From NCBI GenBank assembly GCA_007117565.1, contig SKGG01000063.1, positions 1 through 13,012 on the forward strand: a stretch of 13,012 nucleotides of DNA. Direction: 5' to 3'. A program made the position numbers and the translations under genes. The notes below the pieces were generated by a model, which was not told the DNA's origin, did no database searches, and was given only the letters and a program-made list of their open reading frames with translations. The first letter of the stretch is position 1. Every line of letters begins with the position of its first letter. Shown here piece after piece: positions 1 to 7,433 of the stretch. Source of the stretch: Candidatus Izemoplasma sp. GTDB lineage: Bacteria; Bacillota_I; Bacilli_A; Izemoplasmatales; Izemoplasmataceae.

Positions 1-54
1 AAAAAGAACTAACTTTATATTATTTTAAGTACTTTATCACATAAATTCCCATTA

Positions 55-83
55 ATTATCGATAACAATGCCATTGTTATCAA
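55..83 (-). promoter_or_regulatory. Promoter reading left out of the window, with built-in palindrome
   Basis: Read on the minus strand, TTGATA (83-78) and GATAAT (60-55) are separated by exactly 17 bases. Each matches five of six positions of the SigA/sigma-70 -35 and -10 consensus. Transcription would start near position 48 and run off the left edge, so the target gene is not visible and its leader is at least about 48 bases. The promoter lies just beyond the topA stop codon, with no gene in the remaining 105 bases. The spacer and most of the -35 are occupied by a perfect inverted repeat, which suggests a repressible promoter. Seen: the hexamers and spacing. Inferred: the activity. Confidence 0.65.
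61..81. repeat. Perfect 10-1-10 palindrome, candidate operator
   Basis: The arms GATAACAATG (61-70) and CATTGTTATC (72-81) are exact reverse complements around a single central base at 71. The element covers four bases of the -35 box and the whole spacer of the leftward promoter, where a bound repressor would block RNA polymerase. No T-run follows on either strand, so it is not an intrinsic terminator. Odd-centred symmetry occurs in Fur-family boxes among others, but the sequence is not a clear match to any operator I know, so the regulator is unnamed. Confidence 0.6.
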
Positions 84-105
84 TTAAGAACACCGGTTGA
101 CCAAT

Positions 106-2160
106 TTAGGATTTTGCTTTTTCACACGCGTCTGGATCGTTACAGACAATCTCACCATTTGGGAGTTCGACCATCGGTTGAACACAATCGTCACATAGCT
201 CACCTGTGGGTTTCCCACGCAGAATCGTTTTACATTTGGGGAAGTTATTACACGCATAAAACGTGTTGCCTTTGTTGCGACCTTTTTTAGCGGTGCGCTC
301 GACAATTTCACCCTTTTGACACACCGGACATGTGATGCCGGTGGTTGGGGGTGTTTCTTTGACTTCATCTTGTTTGATGTATTTACATTCAGGATACGCG
401 CTACACGCTTCAAATACGCCATAACGTGATTCCCTGTAAACCATCGGGGCGCCACATTGCGGGCAGGCTTCACCGGTCACTTTAGGTTCTTTTTTCTTCA
501 TATTCTGTTTCGCATCGTCAATCATCGGCATGAATTCATCGTAAAATTCACGAATGATGGCGACTTGTTGGGCTTCTTGACGTGCGATTTCATCGAGGGT
601 GTCTTCCATTTTAGCGGTGTAAGCCACATCAATAAACTTATCAAAGAACGCTTCGAGTTGTTCAATCGTTAGAATGCCTTGTTCGGTCGGGACAAACTTT
701 TTATCGTCGATCGTCACATAGGCCCGCTTTTTAAGCGTCGCAATGATCGTCGCATACGTACTCGGCCTTCCAATGCCAATTTGTTCCATCGTTTTAATGA
801 GTTTGGCTTCAGTGTAACGTGGAGGTGGTTGGGTAAAGTGTTGTGATGGGTTGATGTCAAGCGCGTTGAGTTGGCTGCCGACCTTCAAAGTAGGCAGTGT
901 CGTTGCTTCGACCGACTCATAATCACCATACACTTTTAAGTACCCATCAAAGACGAGTTCCTGAGCTGTTGCTTTAAAGGACGCGTCACCATTGGTTAAA
1001 AGAAGCGTCGTACCTTTAATTTTAGCGGGTGCCATGAGCGACGCTAAAGCACGCTGATAAATCATCTTATAGAGGCGATATTCATCGCGTCCAAGATGTT
1101 TTTTGATGCTTTCTGGGGTGTATTCAAGATGCGTTGGACGAATCGCTTCATGCGCGTCTTGAGCGTTTTTATTCGATTTAAACTTAGGTTTACCGACATA
1201 CGCTTTGCCATACTCGGATTCAATCAAGGCCATCGCAGGGGCGACAAACGCTTGGGATAAACGAATGGAGTCGGTTCGCATATAGGTGATAAGACCAACC
1301 GTTTCTTTGCCGACTTCAATCCCCTCATAAAGCTTTTGCGCGACAATCATGGTGCGTTGTCCGCCCATGTTCAGTTTATTCGACGCTTCTTGTTGTAAGG
1401 TCGAGGTGATGAAGGGTGGTTTAGATTGGCGTTGACGGTCTTTATCTTCAAGGGAGCTCACCTCGTAGGTGGGGGCTAAAGCGTCAACAACGTTTTGCAT
1501 TGAAGCTTCATCGGGAAGCTTTGGTTTTTTTCCTTTTAATTTAGAAAGTTCAGCTTCAAACCCTTCAAACTGAATCGCGAGTTTCCAATATTCTTCGCTT
1601 TGAAACGCTTGAATTTCTTTTTCGCGTTCGACTAAGAGTTTTAAAGCCACGCTTTGGACGCGACCGGCCGATTTGGATTTGATTTTGTTTTGGAGTAGCT
1701 TACTGAGTTTGAAGCCGATGATGCGGTCTAAAATCCGACGGGTTTCTTGAGAAGATACGAGCCCCTCATCGATTGATTGAGGGTTTTCTAACGCCGCTGT
1801 GACCGCCGGCTTTGTAATTTCATTAAAGATGACCCGATAGTAAGGTTTATCTTCTAAATCAAGCACCTCTTTTAAATGCCAACTGATGGCTTCCCCTTCA
1901 CGGTCGGGGTCGGTTGCAAGATAGATTTCATCCGCTTGCTTGGCGGCTTTTTTAAGTTGTTTTATAATCGCTTGTTTATCTTTTAAGGTTGTGTAAATGG
2001 GCGCAAAATCATTGTCAATGTCGAGCCCTAAGCCACCGACGTTGGTGATGGCTAAATCGCGAATATGCCCTTTACTCGAAAGCACCTCGTAAGAATCGCC
2101 AAGGTATTGTTTGATGGTGGATGATTTCGTGGGGGATTCCACAATGACGAGTTTTTTCAT
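106..2160 (-). CDS. topA: DNA topoisomerase I (type IA)
   Basis: This 684-residue type IA topoisomerase relaxes negatively supercoiled DNA by passing one strand through a transient single-strand break. The N-terminal Toprim domain starts with VESPTK (residues 8-12 region) and has the metal-binding DPDRE at 84-88. The catalytic tyrosine is Tyr293 in ITYMRTDS. GRPSTYATII follows in the central region. The C-terminus carries three four-cysteine zinc ribbons: Cys566/569/586/592, Cys611/614/637/643 and Cys656/659/673/679. Length and architecture are those of Bacillota TopA. The ATG has a GGAGGC ribosome binding site a few bases upstream, and the stop is TAA. It has its own promoter (2183-2211) and appears monocistronic; the next gene to the left has a separate promoter. 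Identification is secure. Confidence 0.98.
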   Translation of the reverse strand: MKKLVIVESPTKSSTIKQYLGDSYEVLSSKGHIRDLAITNVGGLGLDIDNDFAPIYTTLKDKQAIIKQLKKAAKQADEIYLATDPDREGEAISWHLKEVLDLEDKPYYRVIFNEITKPAVTAALENPQSIDEGLVSSQETRRILDRIIGFKLSKLLQNKIKSKSAGRVQSVALKLLVEREKEIQAFQSEEYWKLAIQFEGFEAELSKLKGKKPKLPDEASMQNVVDALAPTYEVSSLEDKDRQRQSKPPFITSTLQQEASNKLNMGGQRTMIVAQKLYEGIEVGKETVGLITYMRTDSIRLSQAFVAPAMALIESEYGKAYVGKPKFKSNKNAQDAHEAIRPTHLEYTPESIKKHLGRDEYRLYKMIYQRALASLMAPAKIKGTTLLLTNGDASFKATAQELVFDGYLKVYGDYESVEATTLPTLKVGSQLNALDINPSQHFTQPPPRYTEAKLIKTMEQIGIGRPSTYATIIATLKKRAYVTIDDKKFVPTEQGILTIEQLEAFFDKFIDVAYTAKMEDTLDEIARQEAQQVAIIREFYDEFMPMIDDAKQNMKKKEPKVTGEACPQCGAPMVYRESRYGVFEACSAYPECKYIKQDEVKETPPTTGITCPVCQKGEIVERTAKKGRNKGNTFYACNNFPKCKTILRGKPTGELCDDCVQPMVELPNGEIVCNDPDACEKAKS

Positions 2161-2182
2161 GTTTACGCCTCCAATGGCTGAT

Positions 2183-2211
2183 ATTATGCCTTAAGATAAA
2201 AAGGGTGTCAA
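2183..2211 (-). promoter_or_regulatory. topA promoter
   Basis: On the minus strand TTGACA (2211-2206, perfect -35) is followed after 17 bases by CATAAT (2188-2183, five of six matches). The expected start near 2176 gives topA a leader of only about 15 bases containing the ribosome binding site. The -35 box lies within the 3' arm of the prmC terminator hairpin, so termination of one unit and initiation of the next share DNA. Confidence 0.75.
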
Positions 2212-2226
2212 GTTATGTGACACACC
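2196..2226 (-). terminator. Intrinsic terminator after prmC
   Basis: Directly after the prmC stop codon, the minus strand reads GGTGTGTCA, a seven-base loop (CATAACT), then TGACACC, followed by C and TTTTT. The arms pair as GGTG..TCA with TGACACC, leaving a two-base bulge in the 5' arm. The stem is modest but the position and T-run fit rho-independent termination of the MATE-prfA-prmC unit. Confidence 0.6.
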
Positions 2227-3075
2227 TTAGTCGATGAAAACAAAGGTCATGCGATCTTTGCCTTGCATATCTTTTTTCTGTTCGATGCGTTGTTTTGGCA
2301 ACGTTTTTTTAATCAGTTTTTTCATCGCTTTCGCTTTGTCATAGGCGTGTTCAAACGCCATCATGGCTTTCGGTTTTAAGTGGTTTGAAGCCTCTTCTAA
2401 GAGTGTTTGATAGAAATCCATACCATTCGTGCCGCCAAACAAAGCGACGTGTGGTTCATGATTTTTAACGATTGGCATCACGTCTTCAGACGTCGGAATG
2501 TAAGGTGGGTTTGATACGATCACATCAAACCGTTCATCCCCAATGGGGGCGTAACAGTCGCCTTCTAAAAAGCGGACGTTAACGTCTAAGCGTTGAGCGT
2601 TTTCTTTAGCCACTTCTAAAGCGTCGTGTGAGATGTCTGTGGCCGTGACAACTAAGTTTGGATTTTCCTTCGCGAGGGTGAGCGCAATGCACCCTGAGCC
2701 GGTCCCCACATCTAGCACAGAGACTTTCGCGCCTTTAGGAAACACTGTGTCGATGTAATCGAGCACATACGCGACTAACTCTTCGGTTTCAAAGCGAGGA
2801 ATCAACACGTGTTCGTTGACTTTGAAGGGGTAGCCAAAAAACTCCTCGTGACCAATGAGATGTTGCACGGGCTTATGATGTTTGATGTAACAATCGACGT
2901 CTTTTAAAAACTTTCGATAATCCTCCATCGGCATCTCATCGTTTAAATGCGAAAAGAACACATGGGGTTCCATGTGCGCATGATGCAAGAGTAAGCGTTT
3001 GATCGCGCTAGGTTCTTTATCGTTATCGATCGCATACGTTTCGTTCAATTTTAAGATTTTCTGATACGTGGGCAT
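2227..3075 (-). CDS. prmC: Peptide chain release factor N5-glutamine methyltransferase
   Basis: PrmC methylates the glutamine of the GGQ motif of class I release factors, using S-adenosylmethionine, and so raises termination efficiency. I chose the ATG at 3075 (282 residues) over an upstream in-frame ATG at 3105: it is preceded by AGGAG (3087-3083) at seven bases, while the upstream start lies inside prfA. With this start, the small N-terminal release-factor-binding domain includes GHEEFFG near 75-81 and IPRFETEEL near 92-100. The SAM-binding loop DVGTGSGC is at 122-129 and the catalytic NPPY, which holds the substrate glutamine, at 189-192. It begins ten bases after the prfA stop; the TAG stop of prfA overlaps this ribosome binding site, so enzyme and substrate are probably translationally coupled. 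The stop is TAA. Confidence 0.95.
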   Translation of the reverse strand: MPTYQKILKLNETYAIDNDKEPSAIKRLLLHHAHMEPHVFFSHLNDEMPMEDYRKFLKDVDCYIKHHKPVQHLIGHEEFFGYPFKVNEHVLIPRFETEELVAYVLDYIDTVFPKGAKVSVLDVGTGSGCIALTLAKENPNLVVTATDISHDALEVAKENAQRLDVNVRFLEGDCYAPIGDERFDVIVSNPPYIPTSEDVMPIVKNHEPHVALFGGTNGMDFYQTLLEEASNHLKPKAMMAFEHAYDKAKAMKKLIKKTLPKQRIEQKKDMQGKDRMTFVFID

Positions 3076-3085
3076 AGAGTAACTC

Positions 3086-4153
3086 CTAAGCAGTCTCGCC
3101 TGCAAGTTTACGTTTTAATTCTTCCGCAATCAACGCTTCAATGACTGGGTCAAGTTTTCCTTCCATGACTCGGTCAAGTTGTTGAATGGTAAAGCCGATG
3201 CGGTGATCGGTGATACGGTTTTGCGGATAGTTATACGTTCTAATTTTTTCACTGCGGTCGCCACTGCCAATTTTACTACGACGTTCCGCACCTTCTTTTT
3301 CCGCTTGTTCTTGTAACATGCGGTCGTAAAGCCGTGCGCGCATAACTTTTAACGCGGTGGCTTTATTTTCATGTTGGCTTTTGCCGTCTTGACAGGTGAC
3401 AATCGTCCCTGTCGGCTCATGGGTTACACGCACCGCAGAGTCGGTGGTGTTCACACTTTGGCCACCCGAGCCACTTGAGCGGAATGTGTCAATGCGTAAG
3501 TCTGCCATGTTCAGTTCAAACTCTACCGCTTGCGCTTCAGGTAAGACCACCACCGTGGCGGTTGACGTATGAATGCGTCCTTGCGACTCGGTTTGCGGAA
3601 CCCGTTGAACACGGTGCGCGCCGGATTCATATTTTAAGAGTGAATAGACTTGTTGCCCACTCATCGAAAATTCAATTTGGCTAAAGCCACCCGCATCCGC
3701 TTCAACGGCCTGAATGACTTCCATTTTAAAGCCTTGTGACTCTGCATATTTTGTGTACATGCGGTATAAATCACCCGCAAAAATATTCGCTTCATCGCCA
3801 CCAGCTGCCCCACGAATTTCCATGATGACGTTTTTATCGTCGTTAGGATCTTTAGGAATCAATAAGACTTTTAACGCTTCTTCGAGCGTCTCAAGCATGG
3901 CTTTGGCGTCATCGAGTTCTTCTTGCGCCATCTCACGAATGTCGGGATCTGGGTCTTTTAACATCGACTTTAAATCTTGAATGCTCGTTTCTGTTTTTAA
4001 GTACTGTTGATACGTATCAACCGTCTTTTCTAGGCCGCTTTGTTCTTTCGCTAAAGCGGTCATTTTCTCGATGTCTTTGACAATTTCAGGGTCACTTAAA
4101 GCCTCTGTAATGGCTTCGTAACGCGCCTTAATCTGTTCTAAACGATCGCGCAT
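3086..4153 (-). CDS. prfA: Peptide chain release factor 1
   Basis: RF1 reads UAA and UAG in the ribosomal A site and triggers peptidyl-tRNA hydrolysis. The 355-residue length is normal. The codon-recognition tripeptide of the P-x-T type is PQT at 186-188 within RVPQTESQGRIHTST. The catalytic GGQ is at 230-232 in SSGSGGQSVNTTDSAVRVTH; Gln232 is the residue PrmC methylates. An acidic helical N-terminal domain (about 1-100) precedes them. The ATG has an AAAGGAGTG ribosome binding site at good distance. It lies 22 bases after the MATE stop and just before prmC, forming a compact unit. The gene itself stops at TAG, so RF1 is needed for its own termination. RF2 (prfB) is not in this window. Confidence 0.97.
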   Translation of the reverse strand: MRDRLEQIKARYEAITEALSDPEIVKDIEKMTALAKEQSGLEKTVDTYQQYLKTETSIQDLKSMLKDPDPDIREMAQEELDDAKAMLETLEEALKVLLIPKDPNDDKNVIMEIRGAAGGDEANIFAGDLYRMYTKYAESQGFKMEVIQAVEADAGGFSQIEFSMSGQQVYSLLKYESGAHRVQRVPQTESQGRIHTSTATVVVLPEAQAVEFELNMADLRIDTFRSSGSGGQSVNTTDSAVRVTHEPTGTIVTCQDGKSQHENKATALKVMRARLYDRMLQEQAEKEGAERRSKIGSGDRSEKIRTYNYPQNRITDHRIGFTIQQLDRVMEGKLDPVIEALIAEELKRKLAGETA

Positions 4154-4175
4154 AGTATCACTCCTTTGAAGACTG

Positions 4176-5570
4176 CTAGTTATTATACTTTAGCCATTCA
4201 GTTTTGGCAACACTTAAACGTGTCTCATGGTCGGCCATGAGTCGTTTTAAGGTGATGAGAAATAAAATCAACAAGACGGAGCCTTTAAAGACACTCGTCA
4301 TCGAGATGCCCCACCAGATGCCGGTGACATTGAGGGCTAAAAGTGCCCAGGGAATTCTTAAAAGATTAAAGCTCATGCCTACGATGGATGGCACATGGGT
4401 TTTACCAACCCCATTAAAGGCACCCGCGCTCATCAGCTCTAACATCATAAAGAGTTGTGAGATGGAAAGAATGCGTAAATAGGTTGCGCCCCCTTCTAAG
4501 GTTTGGGGGTCTTGAACAAACAAGCCAAACAAGGGTCTTGCGAAGACAAATAAAATGACGTTAATCGCTAGGCCATAAGGGACTAAAATCTTAAGACTCG
4601 CTTTATAACCCTCATTGATACGGGGCGTTTGATAGGCGCCATAGTTCTGACCGACAAAGGCCGCTAACGCGACTTGAAAACCACTCGCAATCATCCAGCT
4701 TAAAGCCTCAATTTGACTGCCGATACGACTGATGGAGATGGCGCGTTCGCCGTACCGTGCCACCAACACCCCCACGACAATCGCAATGCTCGTCATGACC
4801 ATGCTTTGAAGGCCTGCAGGGAAGCCTACACGTAAAATGTCTTTAACCGTGCTAAACGATCGCTCTGCGATCAGTCTAAGTTTCGCTGGTTGTCTAGGGG
4901 AGAAGTAAATCACGACGTAAATGATGAGCATCGTGCTTTGCGCAATCACCGTCGCCATCGCTGCGCCTGCAACCCCAAGACCAAAGGTAAGAATAAAGAT
5001 GGGGTCTAAGATAAGATTAATTAAAAAGCCAATCCCATTGATGTAAAAAGAGTTGAGTGTTTTGCCTAACCCTTCATAGACCCCGTTAAAGAAGTTAACC
5101 AAGAAAAAAGCAAAGCCAAATCCTGAAAGAATGCGTAAATAGTTTTCCGCATAGGCGATCACGTTTGCGTTTTCAAGGCGAAACAACGAAACGTAGTGAG
5201 ACGCAAAGAAAAAGCCATACGACATATAAATTAAACTTAAGAGAAACATGGCCACAAGGCCATTGTTGACAAGCGTTTGAATCCGCGCTTGATCGTTTCG
5301 TCCTGCGGCTTGAGCGACTCTCACAGAGGTTCCAATACGCACAATCATAATCATCCCAAAGCCAAACCATGGGAAAAAACCCACCGTGCCTACCGCCGCA
5401 ATCGCTTCGATAGGATCAAGGCCAATTTGATCAACCCGACCCACCCAAAAAAGATCGGCTAAGTTATACGTCATTTGAATCAAACTGAGCATGAGTGTGG
5501 GGATCGCAACTTTGATAATGCTAGGTAAGATGGGACCTGTGGTGAGGTCCATTTTTTTAATGACTTGCAT
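4176..5570 (-). CDS. MATE family efflux transporter
   Basis: This is a 464-residue polytopic membrane protein of the multidrug and toxic compound extrusion family, which exports organic, often cationic, compounds using Na+ or H+ gradients. It shows about twelve hydrophobic segments in two six-helix halves with an internal pseudo-repeat. The first half has the family-typical IPTLMLSLIQ helix, the LADLFWVGRV stretch (about 37-46) and a GTSVRVAQAAGRND loop near 80-95; the second half repeats this with IASGFQVALAAFVGQNYGA. There is no signal peptide. The ATG has AGGAGA upstream and the stop is TAG. It follows dnaB after 46 bases that contain a terminator, and precedes prfA by 22 bases. The substrate cannot be told from sequence. 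Confidence 0.92.
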   Translation of the reverse strand: MQVIKKMDLTTGPILPSIIKVAIPTLMLSLIQMTYNLADLFWVGRVDQIGLDPIEAIAAVGTVGFFPWFGFGMIMIVRIGTSVRVAQAAGRNDQARIQTLVNNGLVAMFLLSLIYMSYGFFFASHYVSLFRLENANVIAYAENYLRILSGFGFAFFLVNFFNGVYEGLGKTLNSFYINGIGFLINLILDPIFILTFGLGVAGAAMATVIAQSTMLIIYVVIYFSPRQPAKLRLIAERSFSTVKDILRVGFPAGLQSMVMTSIAIVVGVLVARYGERAISISRIGSQIEALSWMIASGFQVALAAFVGQNYGAYQTPRINEGYKASLKILVPYGLAINVILFVFARPLFGLFVQDPQTLEGGATYLRILSISQLFMMLELMSAGAFNGVGKTHVPSIVGMSFNLLRIPWALLALNVTGIWWGISMTSVFKGSVLLILFLITLKRLMADHETRLSVAKTEWLKYNN

Positions 5571-5585
5571 GGCGTCTCCTATTTA

Positions 5586-5612
5586 AAGAAAAAGTACGCT
5601 AAGCGCACTTTT
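5586..5612 (-). terminator. Intrinsic terminator between dnaB and the MATE gene
   Basis: On the minus strand AAAAGTGCGC (5612-5603), loop TTA, and GCGTACTTTT (5599-5590) form a ten-pair stem with one G-U pair, followed by further T residues (TTTTTCTTT). It starts five bases after the TGA of dnaB and ends the gdpP-rplI-dnaB transcript. The MATE ribosome binding site follows immediately, leaving no room for a new promoter between them. Confidence 0.75.
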
Positions 5613-5616
5613 ATCC

Positions 5617-6990
5617 TCACGCATCCGGTAAGTCAGCCGTGGTCTGTTGACGTGGCGTGTAAGCAATGGTGGGACGGAATAAACTGTATTCTTTTTGGAA
5701 TAACATCTTGATGGGTTCAGATGTAATCGCACCTGAACGGTTTTTCGCGATGATGATTTCAATTTGGTTCTTATTCTCATCGGTTTTATTGTAGTATTCT
5801 TCACGGTATAAAAACACGATTACATCGGCGTCTTGCTCAATCGAACCCGATTCTCTTAAATCCGCCATAATGGGGCGTTTTTCTGTCCGTGTTTCAACGT
5901 TTCTTGAAAGCTGTGATAAGGCGATAACCGGAATCTTAAGTTCCCGTGCCATCTCTTTTAATATTCTTGAAATTTCAGACACTTCGGTCACGCGGTTTTG
6001 GTTGCGTGAACGGTCGGTCCCTGAGAGTAACTGTAAATAGTCAATGATCACTAAATCTAAGCGGTTCTCTTGTTTGAGTTTACGACACTTCTGCCTTAAG
6101 TCGGTCACTCGCACAGTCCCTGAATCGTCAAAGACAATGTTGAAGCGGTCCATCCGTGACTTTGCGAGGGAGAGTTGTTCCCAGTCGGCACTTGAGAGCT
6201 TTCCTTGTTGAATATGATAGGAGTTGACACGTGATTCAGCAGCTAAAATCCGCCCCACGAGTTGTTCCACACCCATCTCTAATGAGAAGACCGCCACATG
6301 CGGACGTTCCATGCTTGAAGCGACGTTCATCGCCATGTTTAATGCGAACGCACTTTTCCCCATCGAAGGCCTTGCGGCGACAATGTAAAGCTCTTCCTTT
6401 TGTAAGCCTAGGGTGAAGCGATCGAGTTCCGGAAAGCCCGTTGAAAGACCTGTCAAAGACCCTTCTTTTTTCTTGGCTTCTTCGGTTTTTTCAATGACGG
6501 CTTCCGTGGCTTCTTTAATCGGAATAAACCCCGACGTCCGGCGCGCTGAAGCGACTTGGAAGACGTCTTTTTCCGCTTCATCGATGTACTCACTCATGTT
6601 TTCCGCTTTGTAGCCTTGTTCCGCAATCTTTTGCGTCACTTGAATCATTTTACGAACAATCGCCTTATCCTTGACGATGTTGATGTAATATTCTAAGTTT
6701 GCGGCCGAAGGCATCGCATCGATGAGTTCATCTAAGTATGGCTCATCGCCCGCATCCAGCAGTTCATCACGGGTTCTTAAATGATCGATTAGGGTGAAAT
6801 AATCGATGTTAATGTCTTGTTCATAAAGACGTAAAATGCCCGCGAAGATTAATTTATGCCGAGCGTTGTAAAAATCATCGACCGTGAGACGATCGGCGAT
6901 GACTTTTAACGTTTGGCCATCTAAAAAGATCGAAGAGATGACCGCTTGTTCCGCTTCAAGCGAATGGGGGATTTGACGATTGTCCATCAT
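5617..6990 (-). CDS. dnaB: Replicative DNA helicase
   Basis: This hexameric replication-fork helicase (DnaC in Bacillus) unwinds DNA 5' to 3' using ATP and recruits primase. It has 457 residues, a normal length. The N-terminal helical domain is at about 1-105 (IPHSLEAEQAVISSIF). A linker region precedes the RecA-like C-terminal ATPase: Walker A ARPSMGKS at 206-213, Walker B LVIIDYLQLL at 313-322, ALSQLSR near 357-363, DLRESGSIEQDAD near 377-389 and the arginine-finger segment KNRSG at 416-420. The first ATG (6990) overlaps the upstream TGA as ATGA, and a second ATG follows directly; GAGGAA within the last rplI codons is the ribosome binding site. It is therefore translationally coupled to gdpP-rplI. 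The stop is TGA, followed at once by a terminator. Confidence 0.97.
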   Translation of the reverse strand: MMDNRQIPHSLEAEQAVISSIFLDGQTLKVIADRLTVDDFYNARHKLIFAGILRLYEQDINIDYFTLIDHLRTRDELLDAGDEPYLDELIDAMPSAANLEYYINIVKDKAIVRKMIQVTQKIAEQGYKAENMSEYIDEAEKDVFQVASARRTSGFIPIKEATEAVIEKTEEAKKKEGSLTGLSTGFPELDRFTLGLQKEELYIVAARPSMGKSAFALNMAMNVASSMERPHVAVFSLEMGVEQLVGRILAAESRVNSYHIQQGKLSSADWEQLSLAKSRMDRFNIVFDDSGTVRVTDLRQKCRKLKQENRLDLVIIDYLQLLSGTDRSRNQNRVTEVSEISRILKEMARELKIPVIALSQLSRNVETRTEKRPIMADLRESGSIEQDADVIVFLYREEYYNKTDENKNQIEIIIAKNRSGAITSEPIKMLFQKEYSLFRPTIAYTPRQQTTADLPDA

Positions 6991-7433
6991 TGTTCCTCAA
7001 GCACCAACAGTTCAAATTGCGCACTGACATTTTTGTGCAACTTCACTTCAATGGTGTACGTGCCTAACGCGTCAATTTTCTGATCGGTGTTTATCTTACG
7101 TTTATCGACGGTAATGTCGTGTTGTTCTTTGAGCGCATCCGCCATTTGTTTGCTGGTGATTTTACCGAAGAGCTTGCCGTTTTTCCCCATCTTCATAAAC
7201 AGTTTAACCGCTCGGTAATCAAGGCGTTCTTTGAGCGCTTGCATCGCTTCAAGTTCCGCTTGCGCGTCTTCTTTTTGTTTTTGTTTTTGACTTTCAATGA
7301 CCGAAAGATTTTCACTGGTTGCTTCAATCGCTTGCTTACTGGTTAGAAGGTAGTTCCCATACCCTGCAGGGACTTCAATAACTTCATCTTTCTTGCCTTT
7401 ATTTTTTAAATCTTTAAGTAGTATAACTTTCAT
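6987..7433 (-). CDS. rplI: Candidate internal start giving free ribosomal protein L9
   Basis: Within the fusion frame, Met661 begins a stretch of 148 codons matching the full length of stand-alone bL9, which binds 23S rRNA at the base of the L1 stalk. Eight bases upstream of this ATG lies GGAGG (7446-7442), encoded by the Met-Glu-Glu linker codons. That is the spacing and strength seen at the separate genes in this window. The same frame could therefore yield both the membrane-bound fusion and a free L9, which would supply L9 at ribosomal stoichiometry. Seen: the Shine-Dalgarno, spacing and exact family start. Inferred: that it is used. The glutamate codons alone could create GGAGG by chance. 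Confidence 0.6.
   Translation of the reverse strand: MKVILLKDLKNKGKKDEVIEVPAGYGNYLLTSKQAIEATSENLSVIESQKQKQKEDAQAELEAMQALKERLDYRAVKLFMKMGKNGKLFGKITSKQMADALKEQHDITVDKRKINTDQKIDALGTYTIEVKLHKNVSAQFELLVLEEQ

Noticed and set aside
61..81. The palindrome as a rho-independent terminator for topA
   Set aside because: No T-run follows on either strand, the loop would be a single base, and it fits precisely into a promoter.
84..473. Long open frame overlapping the 3' end of topA in another frame
   Set aside because: It overlaps the conserved zinc-ribbon coding region, has no family features and no ribosome binding site; similar overlapping frames at 3475-3980, 4204-4482, 6231-6613 and 7119-7623 are likewise shadows of real genes.
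3076..3105. Upstream in-frame ATG extending prmC by ten residues
   Set aside because: It lies inside the end of prfA without a suitable ribosome binding site, whereas the ATG at 3075 has AGGAG at seven bases and gives a normal PrmC N-terminus.
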